Positions 33,525-44,781 of a DNA stretch of 64,000 nt are shown here, one piece after another. The position numbers and the translations under genes were made by a program. The notes under the pieces were generated by a model, which had not been told where the DNA came from, did not search any database, and saw only the letters and a program-made list of their open reading frames with translations. The stretch is from positions 15,017,018 through 15,081,017 of the forward strand of contig NC_087067.1 of the NCBI RefSeq assembly GCF_963678635.1, in the 5' to 3' direction. This DNA comes from Symsagittifera roscoffensis. Taxonomy: Eukaryota; Xenacoelomorpha; Acoela; Convolutidae. Position 1 is the first letter of the stretch, and the number at the start of each line of letters is the position of its first letter.

Positions 33525-33739
33525 TGGCTCTTTTCCAGTTCCCCCCTTTCAAAATACCGAGTTTTATGTTTGTTTTACATGTTATTACGGCTAAATGCGT
33601 GATGTTACGCTGTAAAGTATGACGTATTTTGTTCAGAAATGTCGATTTGTTCACCACGCCAAATTTCATTGCATTATGACAACGTTAAAAAGACTTTTCA
33701 AAATTGAATTTGAAAGAGGGGGAAACTGGGAAAGAGTCG
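33525..33739. mobile_element. GGCTC MITE, subfamily A
   Basis: 215 bp with ends TGGCTCTTTTCCAGTTCC and GGAAACTGGGAAAGAGTCG. Flanks AATTTT and ACTTTT match at 5 of 6 bases. The interior is nearly the same as the 3802-4027 copy, in the same orientation. Confidence 0.8.
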
Positions 33740-34173
33740 ACTTTTCTAGTTGGTAAAGTCAAGCTTTAGAATTCTTGAGAAACAAAATCTAGCAGTTTGT
33801 GGTTTTTCAGACTTAACTTTAAGTAGTTTTTCACTTTTCTGCCACTCAGAATGTGGGCATTTGAACAAACTCTGATCAATCTGGACTTTTTATAATTAGC
33901 TTATGAACAAATCGAAACGTCATTCTTAACACCCCAAAAGTTGGCTAATGAAATAAATGTTTCGAAAATTTTGGATACCTAAATAAATTTGAATAAAAAT
34001 CGAAACTAGACTCAAATCAGCTCAAGTTTATTCAATAACAGATAAGGGATTTTCTTAATTTTAGAAGAAAAAAATTTGGCTCTTTTTCACTTTCGTCCCT
34101 CCCCTGAAACTAATTTTTGAAAAACTTAATTTAACGTTGTCATAATGCAATGAAGTTTGCCATGTTGAAAAAA

Positions 34174-34398
34174 CGGCTCTTTTCCAGTTCCCCCCTTTGA
34201 AATTCAATTTTGAAAAGTCTATTTAACGTTGTCACAATGCAATGCAATTGGGCGAGGTGAACAAATCAACAATTTTGGACAGATTTGTTCTTCATACTTT
34301 ACAGCGTAAAATCACGCATTTAGCCGTAATAACACGTAAAACACGTAAGACAAACATAAAGTTCGGTATTTTGAAAGGGGGGAACTGGAAAAGAGCCG
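34174..34398. mobile_element. GGCTC MITE, subfamily A, inverted orientation
   Basis: 225 bp with ends CGGCTCTTTTCCAGTTCC and GGAACTGGAAAAGAGCCG, flanked by AAAAAA on both sides (low complexity, so weak alone). The interior is the reverse complement of the 3802 copy. Confidence 0.8.
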
Positions 34399-34523
34399 AA
34401 AAAACTAATATCTGTGAACGGATTCATTCTTCAGACTCCACATCTTAGCATCACATATTTAGCTGAACTAACAGGTTAAGTTACTAAATAAACAGAAAAA
34501 TTGAAATGGGGGGTGGAAAAAGA

Positions 34524-34963
34524 GCTTTTTTTCTTTTCCCCCACCTGCAAATTTTTATGGTTCCTTTCCAGTTTCCCACCCTCTCGTAAAATTTCAATAT
34601 AAAGCTGTTAAAAAATTGTTCACACGGCATTTTGCATGTAAGAAAGGTTGTGAAAATTTGTTCATATGTTCACGCTGACACGTTTCAATGCATTTTATAA
34701 CATGAAAAGTCTTTTTAAATAAGTTTTCTTATATTACATTTCCGAAAAAATTAAAGGGGGGGGACTGGAAAAGAGCCATTTATATAATTCAAATTACTGT
34801 TCACATTGTCCGGCTGTCATGAAAATTGACATGCAGACTAATTAAGCCATGACAAACATCTTTGATCTTCATAATCAACCTTGTAAAACCACTCGTTAGA
34901 CTATGAAATTGACACTCGTGTGAGGCTTATGTTAGGTGGGGGGTCGGGGTTGGAAAAGGGCCA
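34524..34963. mobile_element. GGCTC MITE, subfamily B, interrupted
   Basis: Left part GCTTTTTTTCTTTTCCCCC-ACCTGC and right part ending GGGGTTGGAAAAGGGCC are separated by the subfamily A element at 34558-34778. The interior (TTCACATTGTCCGGCTGTCA) matches the other B copies. The outer edges are degenerate. Confidence 0.6.
34558..34778. mobile_element. GGCTC MITE, subfamily A, nested
   Basis: 221 bp with ends TGGTTCCTTTCCAGTTTC and GGACTGGAAAAGAGCCA. Flanks TTTTTA and TTTATA match at 5 of 6 bases. It splits a subfamily B copy. Confidence 0.75.
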
Positions 34964-35883
34964 TTTTTTCAAAAACAAACGGTCCATTTTTTTCTGTTTC
35001 CTTGCATTCATGATTCTTTTTCAACTCTGTATTCGTTGCTGGCTATGCTTATGAAAACTTAGGTTCTCCCCTCAATGGAACTGCGTTTTCCATTTTTACC
35101 TCGCCTTTCAATTTCAACTTTATGAAAACCACTTCAACCATGTCAGAAACAATGAAAGATGAATGAACTAACAATTGTAAACAGGGACCAATTTAACATC
35201 CTTCCAACCCCCCCCCCCCCCTCAAATCCGTTTAGGGGGGAGGATGTTAACTTGGTTTTGAGTTGGAATTTTCAGCCAATCAGAATCGAGCATTATACAT
35301 GCAGCGCTTAGCAAATTTAATTTAAATTAATTGCTGGGGTGTCTATTTGGGGGGGGGGGGTTCATTGCTGTGTCCTGAATTAAAAATTAAAGTTGGTACT
35401 CTTTTAGCGGCTCTTTTCCACTTCCTCATCATATTTAAACTTCTCTTTTTCAAAGTTGTTTCACGAGTTAATATGGCTAAACGCGTAATGTAACAATGTA
35501 AGGTATGAAGACTAAATCTGTTTATAATTGTTAGTTTGGCTTTTTTCCTCTCCCCCACCTGCAATTTTTTACTAGTTAAGTTACTGGTCACATTTTCCGA
35601 TCGTTATGAAAACTGACATGTGGACTAATTAGGCTGTGCCGTTAGTTTGGATCAAATTAACATCCTCTCAATCTTCAGAACTAAAAAGGGAATCTTTACT
35701 TTAGGTACGACCCTCATCAAATTGTAATTTTTCAATTTGAGGGGACTAAGCGTTACTTGAGGGTGAGGGGGAAAGTATGCTGCTGGTGCATTATTGGGGG
35801 GAGTCAGACTAAAAAAAACTACCTGAGGTAGTAGACTGTTTCTTCTCAACGCTTTTGCTCCTCGTTTTGCTGTTTCGGCTAGA

Positions 35884-35885
<2 letters not shown>

Positions 35886-35921
<36 letters not shown>
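35886..35921. repeat. (CT)n microsatellite
   Basis: About 17 uninterrupted TC dinucleotides. The reverse-strand RERERE ORF over it is an artefact. Confidence 0.97.
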
Positions 35922-35924
<3 letters not shown>

Positions 35925-36495
35925 ACAAAGGTCTAGTCTATTTCGCGAAGTTGTTTTTTGCAATAGTTGTTTTTACTGCAGGTGATAACTGAAACCAAAG
36001 TGGCTATTTTCAGTCTTCCCCGCATTCAGTTTCAAAATGATTTTTTTACAATAAAATATGGAAAACAAAAATTGTATTATTGAAGCTTAATAAAATGGAA
36101 AAATGTTTTTAAAAGCGGTACTCTTGAACACATTTGTTCATTGCACTTTTGAAAAAAAATTACAAAATTATTTTTTTTTGGTAGATGAGGAAAAATAGCC
36201 ACTAAAGTAATAGTAGACCGTACCAGTCAAAACCTCCGAAATTTTTTCAATTTAGTTGAAAAAAAATCAGAGACTTTTGGACAATTCAAGAAGCCAAGAT
36301 TTTTAGTTCGGCGTTTGCATTTAAGCTGGTAAACACGTGCTGAACTTTGACTTCATAATTTTGAATCGAATCTATTTGAATGACTTCCAGTTGGTTGACT
36401 TGCATAATGTTTTATCTAAAAGTACACCCACCTGAGTTCAATTGCCAGTATAGCATAGACCAAAAGTTTCGGTGGCGCTTCCCATCCCCCAACCT

Positions 36496-36907
36496 GGGCT
36501 CTTTTTCCTTTTCCCCCCACCTCACGCCAGTTTCAACTTATTAGTGTAACGAGTGGTTTCACGAGGTTGAGTATGAAGACCAAATATGTTTGTCGTGGCC
36601 TTCTTGGTCTGTATGTAAATTTTCATAACAATCGGACAATGTGGTCAATAAATTTAGGCTCTTTTTCCTTTTCCCCCCACCTGCAAATTTTTACATGTAA
36701 ATTTGTTGACCACTTTGTTGGATTGTTATGAAAATTTACGAACAGACTAATAAGGCCACGCCAAACATATTTGGTCTTCATATTCAACCTCGTAAAACCA
36801 CTCGTTACACTAAAAAAATGAAGCTCGTGTGAGGTGGGGGCAAAAGGAAAAAGAGCCTAAATTTACATGTAAAAAATTGCAGGTGGGGGGAAAAGGAAAA
36901 AGAGCCC
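36496..36907. mobile_element. GGCTC MITE, subfamily B, host of a nested copy
   Basis: Ends GGGCTCTTTTTCCTTTTCC and GGAAAAGGAAAAAGAGCCC, flanked by a perfect 6-bp duplication CAACCT (36490-36495 and 36908-36913). Removing the nested element (36656-36858) and one copy of AAATTT leaves a 203-bp MITE continuous with the intact copy at 37067. Confidence 0.92.
36656..36858. mobile_element. GGCTC MITE, subfamily B, nested insertion
   Basis: 203 bp with ends AGGCTCTTTTTCCTTTTCC and its complement, flanked by a perfect 6-bp duplication AAATTT. The uninterrupted target ACAAATTTACATG is seen in the homologous copy at 37067-37274. Confidence 0.92.
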
Positions 36908-37066
36908 CAACCTGTCATACTTTTCGAGTAAGAACCTGTCGTAGTTTTCTTTTGGGCTTTTTTCCATTCTTTTTTTTTGAGTTTTTGAAATTCGTTTTAA
37001 GAAAGTCTGTTTAAACTGACTTTTGATATTGCGAATGAGAATAAAAAATTTGGGTATGAACAAATT

Positions 37067-37274
37067 CGGCTCTTTTTCCTCCCCCCCCCCCCCCACCTCA
37101 CACGAGCTTCAATATATTAGTGTAACGAGTGGTTTTACGAGGTTGGGTATGAAGACCAAATACGTTTGTCGTGGCCTTATTAGTCTGTATTGAAATGTTC
37201 ATAACAATCGGACAATGTGGTCAACAAATTTACATGAAAAAATTTGCAGGTGGGGGGAAAAGGAAAAAGAGCCA
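37067..37274. mobile_element. GGCTC MITE, subfamily B, intact
   Basis: 208 bp with ends CGGCTCTTTTTCC and GGAAAAAGAGCCA, flanked by a perfect 6-bp duplication CAAATT (37061-37066 and 37275-37280). A C-homopolymer of about 16 follows the left terminus. Confidence 0.92.
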
Positions 37275-37440
37275 CAAATTCCTACATTTTTTACATGCAA
37301 TTTGTAGTCTCTTCTCCAGTCCCCATAATTTTTTCTGATACTCAATTTACGAGCGTCTGAAGTTTTAAAATGAATTTTTATGCTTTAAACTGCAATAAAA
37401 CGTGGAAGTATCAACGAGTATACAGATTGTTACAAAATTT

Positions 37441-37575
37441 CTGGGCTCTTTTTCCTCTTCCCCCCCACCTGCAAATCTTTTAGAGTAACTTTTCTGTTCA
37501 CATTGTCGGATTGTTATAAAATTTGGCATACGGACTAGTTAGGCCATGACAAATATACGTTACACTATGAAATTG
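37441..37575. mobile_element. GGCTC MITE, subfamily B, 3'-truncated
   Basis: Begins GGGCTCTTTTTCCTCTTCCC and follows the B-subfamily interior (TTCACATTGTCGGATTGTTA). The opposite terminus is missing. Confidence 0.65.
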
Positions 37576-38516
37576 ACTTTTGCATGCATTTTCGTTGACT
37601 TTTTGTACGATTTCTGCAACGGAGATTTTTTTTGCACAATTTTTTGTTGACTTAAATAAAGTGTTTGAAACGCTTGTTCAATAATTTTTCCGACAGAATT
37701 TTTAGATAGAACTGTTAAACAATATTTAAGACATTTTGGCCAATTTTCATCCAATGTCATTAGCGCTTTTAAGTAAACAATCAAACTTCTGGTTGGTTGC
37801 CGATACTCGAATGGGTATCGCAGGGCTGTTCTTGGGCCCATAATTTTTCTTGTGTAAGTTAATAATCTGCATTTCGGATTCTTATTCAACGGTTGTTTTT
37901 TTTTCAGTTGCGCGGCACTTCCCGTCACCCGGCCTGTCAATTATCCAGTAGGACTTCATGGCTCTTTTCCATGAACCCCTTTTTAAAAATAAAATTCCAT
38001 ATAAAGAAGTCTGTTCTAAATGATTTTTGATAACCTAAACTGCAACAAAAAAAATTAAGTTTGAACGAGTGAACAGATTGTTCCAAATCTCTGACAAGCA
38101 GACTTCCATAAGAACAGTGTTTCAACAATCTTGTTTTTGTAATTTAACGAGAAGTTTTTTTTCGAAATTATTATTTTGCAACTTTACTAGAAACAGGCTC
38201 TTTTAAGACTACCAAGCCACCAGACAATACATCAGCCGAATTAACTGAGCGTATTCATTAAAATATTAACGGAAAATTTTTTGCACTATTTTTTGATTTT
38301 TTGCTGACGTGAATAAAGCGTTTCATACGCTTGATCCTTATCTTCTACAAAAGAATTTACAATAGTTTGGAAATAATGGCAATCGTTTTTAATTAGCTAG
38401 AGAACGTTTCATCCAATGACATCGTTTGTTTTCAGTACATAACTAAACTTCTCGTTGATTGCCCATAATCAAAGGTGTATCGCAGGGCTGTTCCTGGGCC
38501 CATTTTTTTCTATTAT

Positions 38517-38715
38517 CATTACGAGGCCAAACTGTTCACATATAGGCGCACAATTTTCTGCCTGTATGTTCCTGGATTCCAGAAACAATTCTTTAAAATT
38601 GTTAAAATTTTTTCAGAACGATCAAAGGAATTGAGAGAACAAAAGAAGAACATAGGGAGCGTCCTTGTTGTCGAATCCGCTTACAATTCACAAAATGCAC
38701 AGTTTGGCCTCAATG
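38517..38715. mobile_element. MITE with CATTACGAGGCC inverted ends
   Basis: 199 bp with ends CATTACGAGGCCAAACTGTT and TGCACAGTTTGGCCTCAATG. The interior carries TTCCTGGATTCCAGA and GAGCGTCCTTGTTG, shared with the copy 370 bp downstream. Confidence 0.85.
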
Positions 38716-38887
38716 ATAAATTAATAATCTATATCTCTTGGGTTCTTATTCAAGTGCTTTTATTTTCGCTGCTAATACTAATGTGGCGTGTGAGGACCCA
38801 AGTTTCAATCTAATTCAAACAGATTCAACAATCGTTAATGTGCTTATGTGATTGTAAGCTAATAATTTAACAGATAAGTAAGACGAA

Positions 38888-39087
38888 CATTACTAGGCCA
38901 AAATGTGCACTGGATAGGTGCACAATTTTGTGTCTGCATGTTTCTGGATTCCAGAGAGAAGTCGTTAAACATGTTAAAATTTTGTCGGAATGATCAAAGC
39001 AAATGAATGAACAAAAAAGAACAAAGGGAGCGTCCTTGTTGCAGAATCCGCTTAAAATTCACAAATGCACAGTTTGGCCTCGTAATG
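38888..39087. mobile_element. MITE with CATTACGAGGCC inverted ends
   Basis: 200 bp with ends CATTACTAGGCCAAAATGTG and TGCACAGTTTGGCCTCGTAATG-type terminus, direct orientation relative to 38517-38715. The short ORF across it is not a gene. Confidence 0.85.
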
Positions 39088-42000
39088 AACCAAGGTTTCA
39101 ACTTTCGAAAGGACCGGAAGTACTTCAAATTCAACTAGCTGATGTATATCGAGGCTATCTTGTAAGCACTTGGGGTAGTACTGAATAACTTGCCCTTTGT
39201 ATTTCAAAATCTGCTAGCCTGAAAAAAAATTAGGGCGATATTGAGACGGTTTTTCAAAATTGTTCTAGGTCAATTTTTGTAAAACAAAACCAATCAAATA
39301 TCACAACAATTATAATAAACGGTTTTCTTATGTATGGCGGATCCAATTTTATTCGGCTGAACCATAATTATTTGTTACAGCAGAAAAATGCTCGAATTAT
39401 TTTTTCAGTATACTGCGAAAATTTTAAAAATAAAATCTCAAGGGTACACGATTTTTGACTAGAAAATTTACACAGAGACGAAGCTCAACCTCGCAAACTC
39501 GAGCAAAAAGTAGCTATGAAGAGTTTAAAAAAGGGTAAAAAGGTAAAAACTAATAAAACTTGTCAAAATCCTGACGTCCACGTTAAAAGTGACACATTCA
39601 AACATCTGTACTATGGTGGTGTATCATTTTTAATGACTAGAAGGCCTTGGAGGTACCTAGTTCATAATACCGTTGAAAACTGTACTGGTGCGAAAGGTAA
39701 TGCGGCTCTTCAAAATCTGTCAAAATGCCAAAACTTGGACAGTTAACAAATTGATAAATGACTTACATCCACAAACGTACGGATAACACGTTTTTGTGAA
39801 AGGAGTTCTATTTTATTTGTTCACCAAACGTGCCAATTCTGAAAACAAAATAAGAAACCGATGAAACAAAGCTGTAATCTCTGTCGCAAAAACTTGTCAT
39901 CATTCCTTCTCAAAAACAACTCTGCCATATCTGAGATCAAAGATAAAAAATTGATTGATTAAGAATTTTCTCACTGCATAAGCAGCTACGCTAAACAAAA
40001 ATTGGTTAAAAGATCCACATGGTTTGAAAAGTCATATTTTTTTTCAGTCTATAGCAGATTCTTAAACAAAACTGGAAGTTTTTGTTTATGCAAAGGACAC
40101 CTTTACAGCAATATTTTCTTTCGATTGAACTCTTAACCTCAGATTAGGCACGGTAGTACTAAAAATAAAAAAAAATCCAAATGAAAAAAAAAACTATGTT
40201 AATTTATGCTCTTCTACAAATCTTCACGCAGTGAGAAAATTTTACTCGCTGCTCTTCCGATCAAACCAAGCCCTTTCTTCCAGATTTGGCAGATTCGTTT
40301 ATGAAAAATTTCAAAAAAAGTAAAAATTGAACAAAATTTGAAAGAATTACAATTTTTCATGAGACAACTGTTTTCGTCAAAAAACTTCGGGTAACACCAG
40401 TTGGCAGCGCAGATTCAGAGTAGTTGCTTTTTCGATTAAACTCTCAACCTCCGATTTGATAGGCAATTGTCAAGAAAAGGACATTTTGGACATTTTCTTA
40501 GGCCGAACTCTTTCTATTTCAAAATAAGGGCGTAGCCACCTAAACCGTTCTTTTATTTAAACTCCTAATATCAAACTTTTACGGCAGTTTTCGAGAAAAT
40601 GAAGCAATCCAATACTAAATGGCTAAAAATTTTCCACTCACTAAAATTTTCCTGGAACGTTTGGCAGAAAATATGATTATCGCAAAACCAGGTACAATTC
40701 AAAATAACTGTTCGTTAAAAAATAGGAATTCGTCACCAATAAACTCAATTAAAAACTTTAATGCAATGGAGCAAGATTGCCAGATATGCTACAAAAGGGC
40801 AAAGCTTTTCCAAATAACCAGCACATTTATTTGCGCCTTAGGTTCAAAAAAGTGGATACCTTAAATAACACTACGATGAAAGTTTGTAATTAAAATTCCG
40901 TTTCCGATGCTTGAACCAAAGACGTCCAACCATATAAAGTTCACTTAGAAAAAGATTCAGAGCGTTTTTTATGCAAGAAAAAACCCAAATCTTGTTCCCT
41001 AACGCAAAAATCACAATTTTGCGACAATTTTTATGAGTAAAATCAGTTCGTTGTCTGAAAATGTGATATGGCTGAAAAAGAAGCAATTTTTGTGCATAAA
41101 TTTAAGGATGATTGAATGGTTGGAGCAGGATTTAAAAAATCGAATATTTAGTTAACCTGACTTTCACAATGGGCTTGAATAAACAGCTTTAACTTCTTTC
41201 AGAATTGCAAACATAGTTTGAAAAATGCCCTCCAAATCATTCTTAGTTTCGGAAATCTAAATGCGAAAAAAATTCTCTCGTTCAAAAATACCTGAAAGCT
41301 AAATGGCAGCTTGTTATTTCAGAAAAGCAAATCTACTGTATCAATTTTTTCTGCACAATTATCTTGACTGTTAAAACGTCTCTCAGCTTAGAAACAGATT
41401 TAATAATCGAAAAGTTGAAAGAAACTTTTTTTTTCAATTTCTTATTATGGTTATCGTGATTGTTGTTATCGTGATCGTTATCAAACTATCTTGGATGAGA
41501 AACGCGCTGGGGCAATGCTAATTTTCAGTTTTTGTGTATGTGCCAGGTAGAAATGTGTATAGGCCAGGCCTGGTATAATTGTTCAAAAATTACTGTTACT
41601 TACACATAAAGTTATGAAGAATTAATTCTTGTTCTTTATTCAAAACACAAATTCGCTAAAATTTTAAACGTTGTTATGATGCAATTAATATTTGAATGGT
41701 GAGCAAATGAAGTATTTGAGCAGATTTAATTTCCATATATACATAGCTACATCGCGCGAATCAGTTGAGCAATCTCACCCCTCTTTCCCACGTGGGGGGA
41801 TAGCTCAATAGGTAATTGAGGCATGTTTATAACACAGAGGCGAAGTATAAGATTAAAACAGCATGACGTTGAATAAACAGCAAACAAGACTTCGAGCGAA
41901 GACGAAACTGCAAAAACAAAATTGAAAAAAAGTGAAAAAAGTTTTTCATGATTACATTCATTTAATTTTTTTCAAGATCCTATTATGTTAATATTGAGCT

Positions 42001-42401
42001 CTCAAAAAATGGATACAGTCTTAACGATCTTTAAAACAAAACCGGAAAAATGTAGAAAGCAGAATTGGTAAGTATAAAAGCCAACAAAAATTCAACTGAC
42101 AGTCAATAAGCTGAAAATTGTGAATGTAAGTCCTAATTTGTAAACCAAACCTACAGAGTTTAAGTCTACAACCAATCAGCACAAAAACTGGAATAAAATT
42201 TCAACATTGCACAACAACATAGCAGACATCAATTGAAAAGAATGTAGCTAAGTTTCGTATCAAACTAAATCTACAAACATTTTCACATAATTTCATCAAT
42301 TGGTCTGAAACAAAAGTCAATTATCGCAAAAAATAACATACCAAATAAAAAAACTGAACGTTGAAATTGCATCAGAACAAAAACTACATAGAGCGGTAAA
42401 A
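39088..42401. other. 3.3 kb without a recognised gene
   Basis: Contains the third satellite locus. Also a weak tRNA-like A-box (GATAGCTCAATAGG) near 41800. ORFs at 39516-39746 and 40619-40864 lack motifs. Confidence 0.45.
40030..40620. repeat. ~160-bp satellite, third locus
   Basis: Diverged units with TTGAACTCTTAACCTCAGAT, TTTTCGAGAAAATGAAG and related words shared with the other two loci. Weaker periodicity. Confidence 0.55.
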
Positions 42402-42700
42402 ACGGGGGCGGATTTGGGGGGGGGGGTAGCGGACGCCCTCCTCTCAGGGATTCGACGACCCCCAGCCGACCCAAAATGATCTCCCTTTGTACAATTTTGA
42501 GATAGCCATTTTTGGCTGAAGGAACCTAAAATTTTTCTAAGTGCACCTTTGGCGCCAATATATACTAATTTTGAGGAGGGAGCTGACGCGAAAAAAAAAA
42601 CGAAATTTTTAAATATTTTTCCAAAAAACTTCAAATAACACTTGGGCCTCTTTTTTCAAAATTTTGATGCCTGCAGCGCAAATTTGACCAAAAACAATAG
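42402..42700. mobile_element. hAT-like element fragment
   Basis: Begins GGGGGCGGATT with a G-run, then the family blocks GGGATTCGAC, CCTAAAATTTTTCTAAG and GGCGCCAATATATACTAA shared with the 45708 copy. The right terminus is not found. Confidence 0.65.
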
Positions 42701-43006
42701 GAAATTAGGTCGACCGAAATAAAGGCTAACGACCTGTGCCAAATCTGATGAAATATTAGTCGACAACTCTTAACCTTAATACAAGGCCATTACACTAACC
42801 ATGCTATTAATTAACCAATGGGTATAAACCAATGGGTACAAAATATACTGATTACCAATTGACCATTCTGTGAACAAAGTTATGTACGGTAAAAAAAAAA
42901 CCTAGTCCCCGATTGCAACACCCTTGCTCACCGCAAGGGTAACCACTTGAACTTAAATTGGAAGGTATTATATATCATTCAAATACTAAAACTAAAGATT
43001 ATTACT

Positions 43007-43530
43007 AACAAGGATAGCCGGTTACTGTGCAAGTAGCACAGAATGTTCCGACCAATCTTTGAAAAAATTATTTTTCAAATTATTGTCGGTTTTTTGGTGT
43101 GAAAAATTTAGAAAAAAAAATTGGAAAAATGTTTCAAGTTTTTTGCACTTTTTCGAATTTTTGAAGATTTTGAATCCAAAAAGGCGCTAAAATACTCGAA
43201 AAAAAACTAACGTTACTCGAGTAAAACTAAGTTTTTATCTTAATCAAATGGTTGTAAGCTTTTTAAGCCATTAAAACAAGACTGCTCGCTCGCTTTAATT
43301 GCCCGGAACAAGACGAAATATCAATAATTTTCTACCGGATTTTCTCGACACTAGAAAAAATTTTTGATGTGGTTCGAATCACGACTGAGAGGGTTTTAAT
43401 ATGATATATCATTCCCAGTCAACCCAGTCCAATGATTAATTGTGGTACCTGATTTTGCGTGGAAAACAAAAAAGTAAACAAACACGAACATAAAGTTCCT
43501 CCCCATTTTCAAAGGACGGAACAAAAAATA
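43007..43530. repeat. Dispersed ~500-bp repeat, copy 1
   Basis: Shares ACAAGGATAGC-GGTTACTG, TGATTTTGCGTGGAAAACAA and AAAGTTCCTCC blocks with 45248-45690. A weaker relative lies near 7940-8060. A short piece of its left end also occurs at 60328-60390. Confidence 0.7.
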
Positions 43531-44520
43531 TTACTAAAACTGATGCACTCAAAGCCAATTTTTTTTTGTCTTAAAAGAAAAAAACATTATTGCGAACAAT
43601 ATTATCAAGTTGCTAAAGATAACATTTTCGGTATTCAGACAGTAAGTTATGGTAGCAAACCAGTTAACTTGCTTTTTTCGAGACCGAGGTTGCCCAAACA
43701 AAAAAACTTGAAACAAACTTCAGGGGGTTAACTAATAGCTTAATTGATCCCATCAGGCATTTAGCCATTAGAAACTCGTTGAACAACTAAGAAAAAAAAT
43801 TGGAAAGTGGGGGGGGGGCGTGGCAAAAAACTGAGGTCCATTGCATATTAATCATAGAAAAAAATAATGTGAATTTGGTCGTAGGCCAACAACCGAAGGG
43901 CCAACAAACCGAAAATAGGAGTACCATTCCAACAAGCCAAAAATTAATATTGTAAGGCAACATAACAACAGATTGTCATTGTTATGCAATTCTTACGTAA
44001 TTCTGATGTAATTCAAGTAATTCTTATGCAATTTCGGCTTCAAGATATGGCGGTTTGTAGATACTGCGGTTTGTTTATCGTCAGCCGTATATCTATATTT
44101 TCATTTATTTTTTGTGATCAATTTCACATTAACCTAACATTTCAAACAGTCATCACTTTTCGATCTCTTTTACTCACTTTCGATGAATTCAAAACTAAAA
44201 CTTAAATGGAAAATTTATATCTTTTGAAGGTCCAACATAATTTGCACTAAACAATTTCCTCTGAACAGTTTCAACACTTATCATCATTTTTCATTGATAG
44301 AGAGTTACAAACTGAATTGATGCGGAGAAGACTTCTATACGAACAACTTTTTTGATCTCGGATAAATAAATTTTCGTTCTTCTTTCTTCTCGTTTCTCTT
44401 CAATCAATATGAATTACTCAAGGCAAATTAAATTACCAAAATTTAACATGCAGACATCACATTTTTAGTGATTTTAACCATTTTAAATATTTTTGCAACT
44501 GTCTTTCAATGATGAGTTTG

Positions 44521-44781
44521 TCACTTTCTGGCAAATGGGTGTGAGAAAACCACTGTTCCATCTAGACATGCAGACGCCACTGACAACTGAGTTGGACTGA
44601 ATTTGGCAACCACGACTGGCTTTTTGTGACAGAATACACTCTTCAGTTCGTAGAGGGGAGAGGGGAACTGCATTTGAGAAACATCCAATGGTTCGCCCAT
44701 CGATGGGGTGAATCCGAGCAATCGGAACCCGAAACCAAAGGGAGAGACGAGAAGTCTTCCATTTGGACTGAAGTCCAGCTC
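44521..44781 (-). CDS. DCAF10: DCAF10 terminal exon (last two WD40 blades)
   Basis: 87 codons including the stop, acceptor GTTTAG|GAGCTG, phase 0. ELDFSPNGRLLVSP, FRLLGFTP and KPVVVAKFSPTQLSVASACL give the strand pattern of WD40 blades and align with the DCAF10 C-terminus. It ends SHPFARK then TGA. Confidence 0.85.
   Translation of the reverse strand, partial: ELDFSPNGRLLVSPFGFGFRLLGFTPSMGEPLDVSQMQFPSPLYELKSVFCHKKPVVVAKFSPTQLSVASACLDGTVVFSHPFARK

Noticed and set aside
35652-35963. Minus ORF with an Arg-Glu repeat
   Set aside because: The repeat is a (CT)n microsatellite read through.
41798-41860. tRNA-like sequence starting GATAGCTCAATAGG
   Set aside because: An A-box-like D-arm is present, but there is no B-box or acceptor stem, so it is not called as a tRNA.
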